The notes beneath the pieces are model-generated. The model saw only the letters and a list, made by a program, of their open reading frames with translations. It ran no database searches and had not been told where the DNA came from. A program made the position numbers and the translations under genes. A DNA stretch of 33,809 nt from Alistipes sp. (lineage in GTDB: Bacteria > Bacteroidota > Bacteroidia > Bacteroidales > Rikenellaceae), in the NCBI GenBank assembly GCA_017629035.1, contig JAGBXX010000028.1, positions 1-33,809 on the forward strand, read 5' to 3'. Shown here piece after piece: positions 9,450 to 17,473 of this stretch (positions are counted from its first letter, which is position 1; each line of letters starts with the position of its first letter).

Positions 9450-11471
9450 CTACAAGCCCATCTCCTTGATAAGCCACTCAGCGCCACCAACCTTGTCGAT
9501 AACGAACAATACGTAGCGGATGTCGCAGATGATGTTGCGGCACAATGTCTCGTCGAACTCGATATCGCTCATTGTTGAGAGCCATGTGCGGTCAAAGTTC
9601 ACGCCGATAAGCTCGCCCTTGCCGTTGAGTACTGGAGAGCCAGAGTTACCACCTGTAGTGTGGTTTGTGGCGATGAAGCATACAGGAACGGTGTACTTAC
9701 CATTCATCGTAACACCCCAACGACCATAATCCTTCTTAGCGTATGCGTCACGAAGGGCCTGAGGCACGTTGTAGTCGTAGATCTCTGGGTTATCCTTCTC
9801 GATGATACCCTCGAGAGTTGTCTGTGGCAAGTGATACTCGCCATCGGCATACTCATAGCCTGCAACCTTACCGTAGGCTACACGCAACGTGAGGTTTGCA
9901 TCGGGGAAGAATGGACGCTTCTTGTCCCACTCCATAAGAGCCTTAACGTATGGACGGAACCAACGCTCGATATCTGGAATGTTGCTGAAGTTGCGATATG
10001 TGTAGGCCTTCACGCGCTTAGCAATAGGCTGCACGGCCATCACAAACTCCGTCATAGGATCCTCGGCGATGTTAGCTGCCTTGAACTCCTCGAGTGTGCC
10101 GAGCTTGGTGTTGTCGTAGAGCCACTCTGCATAGCCCTTAGCGCCGCCGTGAGCGGCAAAGAGTGTCTTAAGCTCCTCAGAGATATATGTACCCATCTTC
10201 TCATACTCAGTAAGCATAGCCACGGCCAAGGCACGGTCTACATCTACTACAAAGTCCTTGTAGAAGAGCTCTGCGGCAGCCATCTTCTCCTCGTCGGTGC
10301 GATCTGAGAGAGCGATATATACCGCCTGCTGGAGCTCGATGCCACGGATAGTCTCGCTGTAGAGCTCGTAGTTGAAATATCCCTCGGCGTTGCGAGCATA
10401 GGCTGCTGCCAATGAGTCCAAGAGGTATGCCTTATCGGGGTTCTCCTTGCGGAAGCGATTCTCGTAGCTGAGCTTCTTGGTGTATGTGCCCAAGCGGTTG
10501 ATACCGAGCACCTCGCCCTGCCACTTCTTCCATGCGTTGGCGATGTTTGCCTGCTTTGCAGCATACTTGATACGTGTCTCTACAGACTGCGACTGTGCTG
10601 CGCCGATGATGTCGAGGCGCTGTGTGCGAAGGTCAATCTTTGTAGGGTCTGAGAGCTCTGCGATATACTTCACAGCGTCCGAAGTGATATACTCCTGGGT
10701 GTTGCCTGGGAAGCCGTAGATCATGGTAAAGTCACCCTCCTTAACACCCTGTGTTGACACCTTGAAGTGGCGTGCAGGGGTGTAAGGCTTGTTCGATGCA
10801 GAGTACTCTGCAGGCTCGTTGTTCTCGTTAGCGTAGATGCGGAATACAGAGAAGTCGCCAGTGTGGCGTGGCCAGATCCAGTTGTCGTTGTCGGCACCAA
10901 ACTTACCGATAGCCGTTGGAGGTGTACCTACAAGACGCACGTCAGAGAACTCACGGTAGATGAACAAGTAGGCGATGTTGCCATAGTACATCGACTCTAC
11001 CTTAGCGCGGAAGCCCTTGCCCTCAGCCTCAGCCTTAGCAATAATCTGCTCCTTGCTCTCACCCTTAGCAATACGCTCTGTCACCTCCTCCATACGCACA
11101 AGAATATGCACCTTGAGGCCTGGGCAGCGAAGCTCCTCGGTGTGGTTCATAGCCCAGAAACCATCGGTGAGGTAGTCGTGCTCCACGGTCGATAGTGCCT
11201 GGATAGCGTCGTAGCCGCAGTGGTGGTTGGTAATAAGAAGACCCTTCTCAGACACAATCTCGCCAGTACAGCCACCGTCGAAGAGTACGACAGCATCCTT
11301 CAACGAAGCCTTGTTGATAGAGTAGATATCTTCGGCCGAGAGTTTGAAGCCCTTAGACTTCATATCCTTAATGCGGCTTGAGATGAGCGATGGAAGCCAC
11401 ATGCCCTTGTCGGCAAATGCCGAGAATGTCGTTGCAAAGATAAGAGCAACAAGTAGTAAGGTTTTTTTCAT
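9450..11471 (-). CDS. S46 family serine peptidase, DPP11-like (Asp/Glu-specific dipeptidyl-peptidase)
   Basis: A 673-residue exported dipeptidyl-peptidase of family S46, a Bacteroidetes-typical exopeptidase that releases dipeptides from oligopeptides in the periplasm. A Sec signal peptide (MKKTLLLVALIFATTFSAFA) is followed by the family N-terminus DKGMWLPSL. The catalytic triad is visible: His84 in TNHHCGY, Asp206 in WIWPRHTGDFSVF, and Ser610 in TGGNSGSPV. The residue that separates DPP7 (Gly) from DPP11 (Arg) in this family is Arg at about 628 in GVNFDRTW, which favours the acidic-residue-specific DPP11 type. It is somewhat shorter than the usual 710-720 residues. It follows maf by 22 bp and is probably co-transcribed with it. 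This points to an amino-acid-fermenting lifestyle. Confidence 0.93.
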   Translation of the reverse strand: MKKTLLLVALIFATTFSAFADKGMWLPSLISSRIKDMKSKGFKLSAEDIYSINKASLKDAVVLFDGGCTGEIVSEKGLLITNHHCGYDAIQALSTVEHDYLTDGFWAMNHTEELRCPGLKVHILVRMEEVTERIAKGESKEQIIAKAEAEGKGFRAKVESMYYGNIAYLFIYREFSDVRLVGTPPTAIGKFGADNDNWIWPRHTGDFSVFRIYANENNEPAEYSASNKPYTPARHFKVSTQGVKEGDFTMIYGFPGNTQEYITSDAVKYIAELSDPTKIDLRTQRLDIIGAAQSQSVETRIKYAAKQANIANAWKKWQGEVLGINRLGTYTKKLSYENRFRKENPDKAYLLDSLAAAYARNAEGYFNYELYSETIRGIELQQAVYIALSDRTDEEKMAAAELFYKDFVVDVDRALAVAMLTEYEKMGTYISEELKTLFAAHGGAKGYAEWLYDNTKLGTLEEFKAANIAEDPMTEFVMAVQPIAKRVKAYTYRNFSNIPDIERWFRPYVKALMEWDKKRPFFPDANLTLRVAYGKVAGYEYADGEYHLPQTTLEGIIEKDNPEIYDYNVPQALRDAYAKKDYGRWGVTMNGKYTVPVCFIATNHTTGGNSGSPVLNGKGELIGVNFDRTWLSTMSDIEFDETLCRNIICDIRYVLFVIDKVGGAEWLIKEMGL

Positions 11472-11493
11472 ACTTATAAATGGTTTTTAGTCT

Positions 11494-12108
11494 TTACATA
11501 TAACACGATGGTAGCTGCTCGATAAATGCCTCGAGCTCACGACACAGACGCTGCACAGGTAGCCCCATGACATTGTAGAACGAGCCATTGATCGACTCTA
11601 TGCCCACGTAGCCTATCCACTCCTGAATGCCGTATGCTCCAGCCTTATCCATTGGCGAGTAGTTGTCCACGTAGTAGTCTATCTGCTCACGGCTAAGCTC
11701 TGCAAAGCGTACGGTGCTTCGTGAGGCGAAGGTGTGCTCACGCTCTGCGGTGCGTAGTGTGACACCTGTGATGACACTATGCTCAGCGCCCGACAGACGG
11801 CCCAAAATCTCACGTGCCTCAGCCGCATCCTTAGGCTTGCCGAGCACCTCGTTGCCGAGCACCACTACGGTGTCGGCCGTGATGAGTAGCTCGTTGTATC
11901 TAAGCTGCTCGGGGTAGGCATGGCTCTTAAGTTTTGAGAGATATGGTGCCACCTCCTGGCATGGAAGTGTTGCAGGGTAGCTCTCGTCGCACTCAAACTT
12001 TGAGGCGAGGCGATACTCTATACCCGCAGCACGTAGCAATTCACGGCGGCGTGGCGATGCCGAAGCGAGCACAACGTCGAACTCTCGGAGCTTATTGTGT
12101 AGTAGCAT
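11494..12108 (-). CDS. maf: Maf family nucleoside triphosphate pyrophosphatase
   Basis: A 204-residue cytoplasmic nucleotide pyrophosphatase that hydrolyses dTTP/UTP and modified pyrimidine nucleotides, a house-cleaning activity linked to septum inhibition. The signature N-terminus is VLASASPRRRELLRAAG. The catalytic aspartate region reads LLITADTVVVLGNEVLGKPKDAAEAREIL, and the later conserved segment is SPMDKAGAYGIQEW. Length matches the family. The ATG at 12108 gives a short N-terminal extension (MLLHNKLREFD) before the conserved motif. It is the first gene of a two-gene minus-strand unit with the S46 peptidase, behind a TATCTTTG box. The YhdE (dTTP/UTP) type is favoured over the YceF type, but that is inference. 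Confidence 0.93.
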   Translation of the reverse strand: MLLHNKLREFDVVLASASPRRRELLRAAGIEYRLASKFECDESYPATLPCQEVAPYLSKLKSHAYPEQLRYNELLITADTVVVLGNEVLGKPKDAAEAREILGRLSGAEHSVITGVTLRTAEREHTFASRSTVRFAELSREQIDYYVDNYSPMDKAGAYGIQEWIGYVGIESINGSFYNVMGLPVQRLCRELEAFIEQLPSCYM

Positions 12109-12141
12109 AATTGTCTTCGTGGGCGAAATAGTTATATTTCA

Positions 12142-12149
12142 CAAAGATA
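12142..12149 (-). promoter_or_regulatory. -7 box upstream of maf
   Basis: On the minus strand the sequence reads TATCTTTG, an exact fit to TAnnTTTG, about 33 bp upstream of the maf ATG. No convincing -33 TTTG is seen. It lies back-to-back with the MATE promoter. Confidence 0.6.
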
Positions 12150-12194
12150 GGAATTTTTATCCAATAATACCGCTCAAAAAACCTATTTTGTTTG

Positions 12195-12202
12195 TATCTT
12201 TG
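12195..12202 (+). promoter_or_regulatory. -7 box upstream of the MATE transporter gene
   Basis: TATCTTTG at 12195-12202 fits TAnnTTTG and lies 50 bp before the ATG at 12253. The preceding bases are T-rich (ATTTTGTTTG) but no TTTG sits at the ideal 19-base spacing. Confidence 0.6.
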
Positions 12203-12252
12203 TAGACGCAAGGCTACTATCTTAGCCTTAAGAGATTAGTAAATAGTTGGTT

Positions 12253-13608
12253 ATGAAGCGTGATAGTATAGATTTTGAGAGTGGTGAGATAGGCACATTG
12301 TTTCGACGTATGCTTGTGCCTACGCTTCTGGGTACGCTGGCAATGTCGGCAATGACCGTTATCGACGGCATGATTGTGGGCCACGGTGTTGGTGCCATAG
12401 GTGTTGCTGCGGTGAATATTGTGGTGCCCATCTACCTTATTATGTCAGGTATTGGCATCATGGTGGGTGCTGGCTGCTCGGTCGTTGCCTCGATACATCT
12501 GTCGCAGAATAAACTCAAGGTTGCTCGTCTGAACGTAACCCAGGCTCTGCTCGTCTCGGCACTTGTCGTCACGTTCATAGCCGCTCTGGTGCTTATCTTT
12601 CCCGAAGATACGGCACGCCTGCTCGGTGCTTCGCCCACGCTCATGCCCCATGTCTTGGACTATATGATTTGGCTCATGCCGGGCTTTATCTTCGAGATGT
12701 TTGGCCTCATAGGCCTCTTTATCATACGCCTCGATGGTGCGCCACGCTTTGCCATGTGGTGCAACATCATCCCGGCAGTGCTCAACGCGATCCTCGATTG
12801 GGTGCTTGTATTCCCCGTTGGCATGGGTGTCAAGGGTGCAGGTGTGGCTACCTCGTTCTGCATGATTCTTGGCGGTGTTATGGCTCTTGGCTACCTTATC
12901 TTCAAGGCCAACAACCTCAAGTTGCAGCTCCCTAAACTGAGCCTTAAGAGCTTTAGACTCACGCTGCGCAACATAGGCTACCAGTGTCGCATTGGCCTCT
13001 CGTCGCTCATGGGCGAGCTCTCGCTGGCGGTGCTGATATATATAGGCAACCTTATCTTTATGCGCTATCTGGGCGATGATGGTGTCGGTGCATTTGGTAT
13101 CTCGTGCTACTACACCCCCTTCTTCTTTTCGGTGGGTAACTCTATTGCGCAGTCGGCGCAGCCCATCATCAGCTATAACTATGGCGTAGAGCGCTGGAGC
13201 AATGTCGCAAGGGTGCGTAGGTTGCTGCTCTCCACGTCGTTTGCTGTAGGTGTTGTCGTGGCGCTGTTGTTCTGCCTTCTGCCCGAGCCTCTTGTGGCAC
13301 TCTTTGTCGATGCAAGCAGCCGTGCGGGCGAGATTGCCATTGCAGGCTTCCCGTATTTTGCCCTGGGCATAGTATTCTTTATTCTCAATGTAGCGGTTAT
13401 CGGCTACTACCAGAGTGTCGAGCGCATTGGCCGTACTATACTGCTCGTGAGCCTGCGAGGTCTGATATTTTTGCTCCCCTGCTTCATCCTTCTGCCACGC
13501 CTATATGGCGAGGCGGGAATATGGCTTGCTATGCCGATCTCCGAGGTGCTCACACTCCTTTCGATAGTCGTTGCCAGCCGCATAGATAGGCTTAGAGGTG
13601 TGGCATAG
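12253..13608 (+). CDS. MATE family multidrug/Na+ efflux transporter
   Basis: A 451-residue inner-membrane protein with about 12 hydrophobic segments in two similar halves, the layout of the MATE (DinF/NorM) antiporter superfamily. The first half begins GEIGTLFRRMLVPTLLGTLAMSAMTVIDGMIVGHGVG, a conserved MATE opening with substrate/ion pathway helices. The second half contains GIGLSSLMGELSLAVL-like sequence and the conserved AQSAQPIISYNYG segment. I use the ATG at 12253 (MKRDSIDF) rather than the TTG at 12247. The substrate (drug, dye or metabolite) cannot be told. It is transcribed from its own promoter, divergent from maf, with no terminator seen after it. Confidence 0.92.
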   Translation: MKRDSIDFESGEIGTLFRRMLVPTLLGTLAMSAMTVIDGMIVGHGVGAIGVAAVNIVVPIYLIMSGIGIMVGAGCSVVASIHLSQNKLKVARLNVTQALLVSALVVTFIAALVLIFPEDTARLLGASPTLMPHVLDYMIWLMPGFIFEMFGLIGLFIIRLDGAPRFAMWCNIIPAVLNAILDWVLVFPVGMGVKGAGVATSFCMILGGVMALGYLIFKANNLKLQLPKLSLKSFRLTLRNIGYQCRIGLSSLMGELSLAVLIYIGNLIFMRYLGDDGVGAFGISCYYTPFFFSVGNSIAQSAQPIISYNYGVERWSNVARVRRLLLSTSFAVGVVVALLFCLLPEPLVALFVDASSRAGEIAIAGFPYFALGIVFFILNVAVIGYYQSVERIGRTILLVSLRGLIFLLPCFILLPRLYGEAGIWLAMPISEVLTLLSIVVASRIDRLRGVA

Positions 13609-13640
13609 TTTGCTCGAAACAGGGAAATAGACTATCTTTG
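13609..13640 (+). promoter_or_regulatory. Promoter for the DUF1573 gene
   Basis: TTTG at 13609-13612, a 20-base spacer and TATCTTTG at 13633-13640 fit the Bacteroidetes -33/-7 pattern. The -33 element begins on the base after the MATE stop codon. The expected start of transcription is near 13647, leaving a leader of only about 20 bases before the ATG at 13666. Confidence 0.75.
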
Positions 13641-13665
13641 CAATTACGATGCTACCACTTCAACT

Positions 13666-14769
13666 ATGATGCTACCGCTTAAAAGATATATACTCACGCT
13701 GCTCTCTTTTGTACTGTCGCTCTCGGCTATGGCACAGCAGGGTAGTGCCTTGCAGTTTGAGTCGCTTACCGTTGATTTTGGCCATATTAATGAGGTGGAT
13801 GGTGCCGAGCGCCGTAGCTTCGAGGCCCAGAACGTGGGCAGTGATGTTGTCACAGTTCTCGATATTGTCTCTACGTGCGACTGTACTGTGGCGCAGTACA
13901 CGAGGTGCGATGTTGCTCCTGGCGAGCACTTTACGTTCGATGTTGTATACGACCCCACGAACCGCCCTGGCCGCTTTGAGCGCACCATATATCTCTATAC
14001 TTCGGAGTCGGAGGAGCCTATCGAGCTTATGATTAAGGGGCGTGTGGCACCCCGTGAGCGCAGTGTCGAGGAGCTATATCCCTACGATATGGGCCAAGGA
14101 CTAAGGCTCGATGCTACCTTTGCCACATTCTCCTACTTAGAGCATGGCAAGGAGTATAGCGCAGAGATAGCCTATGCCAATACCTCGGATAGTGCCATTA
14201 GGCTCACTCTTATCCCAGAGCTCAGCTCGGGAGCCCTCAGTGTGGAGTATCCCGAGGTCATTGAGCCACACTCCACGGGCGATATCAAGTTCAGCTATCA
14301 TCTTGGAGAGGATAGCGGCGTATATGGCACTCTTGACGATAGATTTGCAGTCGAGGTCAATGGTGTTCGCTCACGATTTATGGTCACATCGTATGGCGTG
14401 GCGGTAGATAATTTCGATTCTGTTGACGATATTTTGTCGCCAAGAGCCGATTATTCGAAAAAAATCATTAAATTTGGGGATGTAAATGCCCTTTCACGAC
14501 CAATAACACACCGCCTGGAGATAACAAATAGCGGCTTAGCGCACCTCTATGTGCGTAAGGTGGAGTGCGATACGGAGGCTGTGAGGGTCAAGCTACGCAT
14601 GGGGCGCAGGATAAAACCCAACAAGAGTTGTACACTGCGTGTTAAGCTCAAGCCCCGAGCTCTGGAGGGTGTCGAGGGGTCATTTGTAGCACGACTGCGC
14701 ATAGTGACCAACGACCAGACAATGCCGCTCCAGGTAGTAAGACTTACGGCAAACATCAACCGAGATTAG
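13666..14769 (+). CDS. Exported DUF1573-domain protein
   Basis: A 367-residue exported protein of unknown role. The signal peptide MMLPLKRYILTLLSFVLSLS-AMAQ ends near residue 24. Residues of about 32-125 match the DUF1573 pattern seen in Bacteroidetes: VDFGHINE, then a short strand region ending in STCDCTVAQY, then APGEHFTFDVVYDPTNRPGRF and a strand of the form ERTIYLYT. This is an Ig/ASH-like beta sandwich. A second, weaker copy lies at about 260-365 (IIKFGDVNA...HRLEITNSG...VKLKPRAL). Start: two adjacent ATGs (13666 and 13669); either gives the same signal peptide. The next gene begins 40 bp downstream. No function is known for the domain. Confidence 0.85.
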   Translation: MMLPLKRYILTLLSFVLSLSAMAQQGSALQFESLTVDFGHINEVDGAERRSFEAQNVGSDVVTVLDIVSTCDCTVAQYTRCDVAPGEHFTFDVVYDPTNRPGRFERTIYLYTSESEEPIELMIKGRVAPRERSVEELYPYDMGQGLRLDATFATFSYLEHGKEYSAEIAYANTSDSAIRLTLIPELSSGALSVEYPEVIEPHSTGDIKFSYHLGEDSGVYGTLDDRFAVEVNGVRSRFMVTSYGVAVDNFDSVDDILSPRADYSKKIIKFGDVNALSRPITHRLEITNSGLAHLYVRKVECDTEAVRVKLRMGRRIKPNKSCTLRVKLKPRALEGVEGSFVARLRIVTNDQTMPLQVVRLTANINRD

Positions 14770-14809
14770 GACAACGAATTAGACAAATATTAACTGAAAA
14801 ACTACTAAG

Positions 14810-15667
14810 ATGTTTAAGATTGTAGAAAAACGCCAGCTCGCCGACCAGATCTTCGAGATGAAGATTGCGGCTGAGCGTGTTGCACGAGCTGCCCTTCCAG
14901 GTCAGTTTGTCATCGTGCGTGCTAACGAGGGTGGCGAGCGCATCCCTCTTACGATTGCTGACTACGATGTTGAGGCTGGTACTGTGACTATCGTTACACA
15001 GACTATTGGCCTTTCAACACGCAAGATTTGTGCTCTCAACGTGGGCGACTCACTCGCAGATTTTGCTGGTCCTCTTGGCCGTCCATCGGAGTTTGTTCAC
15101 ATGCCTTTGGAGGAGCTTAAGAGCCGCAAGTATCTCTTTGTGGCTGGTGGTGTAGGTACAGCACCTGTATATCCACAGGTTAAGTGGTTGCACCAGCATG
15201 GTGTGGAGTGCGACGTGATTATCGGCGCTAAGACTCGTGATATGCTTATCTATATCGACGAGATGGGCAAAGTTGGTAATGTGCATATCGCTACAGACGA
15301 TGGTACCGAGGGCTTCAAGGGTATGGTTACAGGCCTTATGAAGGAGCTTGTTGAGGTTGAGGGTCGTAAGTACGACGAGTGCGTATGTATCGGTCCTATG
15401 ATCATGATGAAGTTTGTCTGCCTTACAACCAAGCCATGGGAGTTGATGACAACAGTGTCGCTCAACGCCTTGATGGTTGATGGTACAGGTATGTGCGGTG
15501 CTTGCCGTGTATCTGTGGGTGGCAAGACACTCTTTACATGTGTCGATGGTCCTGAGTTTGATGGCCACCAGGTAGACTTCGACGAGGCTATGCGTCGTCA
15601 GGCTATGTACAAGAACCAGGAGAGAAAAGCTAACGAAGAACACAAATGTAACTGCTATGGCAAATAA
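14810..15667 (+). CDS. nfnA: Sulfide/dihydroorotate dehydrogenase-like FAD/NAD(P)-binding protein (NfnA-type subunit)
   Basis: A 285-residue flavoprotein of the PyrK/ferredoxin-NADP reductase type. The FAD-binding motif is GERIPLTIADYD at about residues 42-53, and the nucleotide-binding loop is FVAGGVGTAPVYPQ near 110. A C-terminal [2Fe-2S] site is indicated by GMCGACRV and FTCVDGPEFDGHQVDF. This is the small partner of the NADH-dependent reduced ferredoxin:NADP+ oxidoreductase (Nfn), which couples NADH, NADPH and ferredoxin by electron bifurcation. The last 11 bp overlap the next gene, so translation is coupled. Databases often call it a sulfide dehydrogenase subunit, so the exact physiological label is inference from the pair. 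Confidence 0.87.
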   Translation: MFKIVEKRQLADQIFEMKIAAERVARAALPGQFVIVRANEGGERIPLTIADYDVEAGTVTIVTQTIGLSTRKICALNVGDSLADFAGPLGRPSEFVHMPLEELKSRKYLFVAGGVGTAPVYPQVKWLHQHGVECDVIIGAKTRDMLIYIDEMGKVGNVHIATDDGTEGFKGMVTGLMKELVEVEGRKYDECVCIGPMIMMKFVCLTTKPWELMTTVSLNALMVDGTGMCGACRVSVGGKTLFTCVDGPEFDGHQVDFDEAMRRQAMYKNQERKANEEHKCNCYGK

Positions 15668-17048
15668 GATACCACGCGTCGCTGTACGCGAACAAGATCC
15701 AAAGCTCCGTGCCGCTAACTTCGAGGAGGTGTGCTACGGCTATAACGAGGAGGAGGCTTTGTTGGAGGCTACACGCTGCCTTAACTGCAAGAACCCACGC
15801 TGCGTGGCTGCCTGCCCTGTGAATATCAACATTCCAGAGTTTATCCACCACCTTACTGAGAATAATATCCGTGCTGCTGCCGACACTATCCATGTCGATA
15901 GCTCACTCCCATCAATCTGTGGTCGTGTATGTCCTCAGGAGTCGCAGTGCGAGGGCTCGTGTGTTCTCGGTATCAAGGGCGAGCCTGTGGCTATCGGTAA
16001 GCTCGAGCGCTTTGTTGGCGACTGGTCTTTGGACCACAGCGCTGAGGTTGAGAGCGTAGAGATCGAGAAGAATGGCAAGCGTGTGGCTGTTGTTGGTAGC
16101 GGCCCTGCAGGCTTGGCTTGTGCTTCGGACCTTGCAAAGATGGGCTACCAGGTAGATGTATTCGAGGCATTGCACCGCCTTGGTGGTGTGTTGTCGTACG
16201 GTATCCCTGAGTTCCGTCTGCCTAAGGATAGAGTTGTTGCTCGCGAGATCAACGAGGTTAAGAAGCTCGGCGTTAAGTTCGAGACCGACGTTATCATCGG
16301 CCGCACTATGACTATCGACGCATTGCTCGACACAGAGGGCTACGATGCAGTATTCGTAGGCTCGGGTGCTGGCCTTCCACGCTTCATGGGCATCCCTGGC
16401 GAGAACCTCAATGGTGTACTCTCGGCCAACGAGTTCCTTACACGTGTTAACTTGATGGGCGCTTGGGATCCTGAGCACTCTGATACTCCAGTATATGTAG
16501 GCCGCAAGGTTGTTGTTGTCGGTGGTGGTAATGTGGCTATGGATGCTGTGCGTACTGCTAAGCGTCTTGGTGCCGAGGCTGTTATCGTCTATCGTCGTGG
16601 CGAGGCTGAGCTCCCTGCACGTAAGGAGGAGGTTCACCACGCTAAGGAGGAGGGTATCGAGTTCCGTATGCTTACCAACCCAACCGAGATTCTCGGCACT
16701 GAGGATGGCTGGGTTAAGGGTCTTAACTGCGTAGAGATGGAGCTCGGCGAGCCTGATGCAAGTGGTCGTCGTTCGCCACAGGAGAAGGCTGGCTCAGACT
16801 TTGTTATCGACTGCGATGTTGTTATCATGGCCTTGGGTACTTCGCCTAACCCACTTATCGCCTCTACTACAGGTGGCTTGAACATCAACCGCCGTGGCTG
16901 TATCGAGGCTGATGAGGTAGGTACAACATCACGTGCTGGTGTCTTTGCTGGTGGTGATGCTGTTACTGGTGCTGCAACAGTTATCCTTGCCATGGGTGCA
17001 GGTCGTAAGGCAGCAAAAGCAATCGACGAGTATATCAAGTCAAAGTAA
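15657..17048 (+). CDS. gltA: NADPH-dependent glutamate synthase-like / NfnB subunit
   Basis: A 463-residue cytoplasmic iron-sulfur flavoprotein resembling the small subunit of glutamate synthase. Two N-terminal [4Fe-4S] sets are seen: Cys41, 44, 49, 53 (CLNCKNPRCVAACP) and Cys88, 92, 98, 102. The FAD motif is VAVVGSGPAGLACA and the second nucleotide-binding motif is VVGGGNVAMDAVRTAKRLG. The end GGDAVTGAATVILAMGAGRKAA is typical of the family. Such proteins are usually annotated homotetrameric GltA, but next to nfnA the pair is more likely the bifurcating NfnAB. No large glutamate synthase subunit is present here. Its start codon sits inside the end of nfnA (11-bp overlap). The stop abuts a long palindrome. 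Confidence 0.9.
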   Translation: MANKIPRVAVREQDPKLRAANFEEVCYGYNEEEALLEATRCLNCKNPRCVAACPVNINIPEFIHHLTENNIRAAADTIHVDSSLPSICGRVCPQESQCEGSCVLGIKGEPVAIGKLERFVGDWSLDHSAEVESVEIEKNGKRVAVVGSGPAGLACASDLAKMGYQVDVFEALHRLGGVLSYGIPEFRLPKDRVVAREINEVKKLGVKFETDVIIGRTMTIDALLDTEGYDAVFVGSGAGLPRFMGIPGENLNGVLSANEFLTRVNLMGAWDPEHSDTPVYVGRKVVVVGGGNVAMDAVRTAKRLGAEAVIVYRRGEAELPARKEEVHHAKEEGIEFRMLTNPTEILGTEDGWVKGLNCVEMELGEPDASGRRSPQEKAGSDFVIDCDVVIMALGTSPNPLIASTTGGLNINRRGCIEADEVGTTSRAGVFAGGDAVTGAATVILAMGAGRKAAKAIDEYIKSK

Positions 17049-17174
17049 TTTCTCGTGATAAGGCCGACATCTGCGGCCTCTCAATCATTGCCCTGAATGG
17101 GACGTACGTCGAGTACTACCCATCCAGGGCAATCTCTTTATCGAGACCACATCTGCAGCCTTCTGACGAGAAAT
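17048..17174. repeat. Large imperfect palindrome downstream of gltA
   Basis: The outer arms ATTTCTCGT (17048-17056) and ACGAGAAAT (17166-17174) pair perfectly. An AAGGC/GCCTT step follows (17060-17064 with 17158-17162). The core is a 15-bp hairpin with one mismatch (17087-17101 with 17119-17133) around a GTAC-rich loop. Within the arms the motif ACATCTGC(A/G)GCCT is directly repeated. It may serve as the gltA transcript end, although no T-run follows. It also looks like a cruciform or a small non-autonomous repeat. The rest of the stretch to about 17318 is AT-rich and featureless apart from scattered AACCCA-type motifs. Confidence 0.65.
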
Positions 17175-17318
17175 GGGGTTTAAATAGGTTCCTATATTAT
17201 ACACATTTTAACTCTTTAAAACTCATCTTAACCCACTAAAACCCATTTCGACCTATGCCCCGAATAGCATACTTTCTATGGCAATCAGCGAGTTAGTAGC
17301 TAAATTTTTGCCTCGAAG

Positions 17319-17349
17319 GTTGCGAATTGAGATTTTTTACTTATCTTTG
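17319..17349 (+). promoter_or_regulatory. Promoter for rplS
   Basis: GTTG at 17319-17322 (three of four -33 bases), exactly 19 bases, then TATCTTTG at 17342-17349. This gives an expected transcription start near 17356 and a leader of about 118 bases, long for this genome segment. Confidence 0.75.
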
Positions 17350-17473
17350 CAGCCCGTATCAACCTCTTATACTGGGCGAAGGCTTAGATGTAGGATTATC
17401 GACGAGGGTGTCGATATGGTAGAGCCGACGCAGCGATAATGTTGAGCGATAACTATTTAATTTTGTTGCAACA
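17350..17473 (+). ncRNA. Structured 5' leader of rplS, possible ribosomal-protein leader
   Basis: Two hairpins can be drawn in the leader. One is GCCC-g-TAT / ATA-ct-GGGC at 17352-17377. The other is a perfect 7-bp stem TATCGAC/GTCGATA at 17397-17416. An L19 leader motif is known from Flavobacteria, so autoregulation by L19 is plausible. I could not match this sequence to that motif by eye, and the first hairpin overlaps the expected transcription start, so its arm may be only partly transcribed. The function is inference. Confidence 0.4.
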
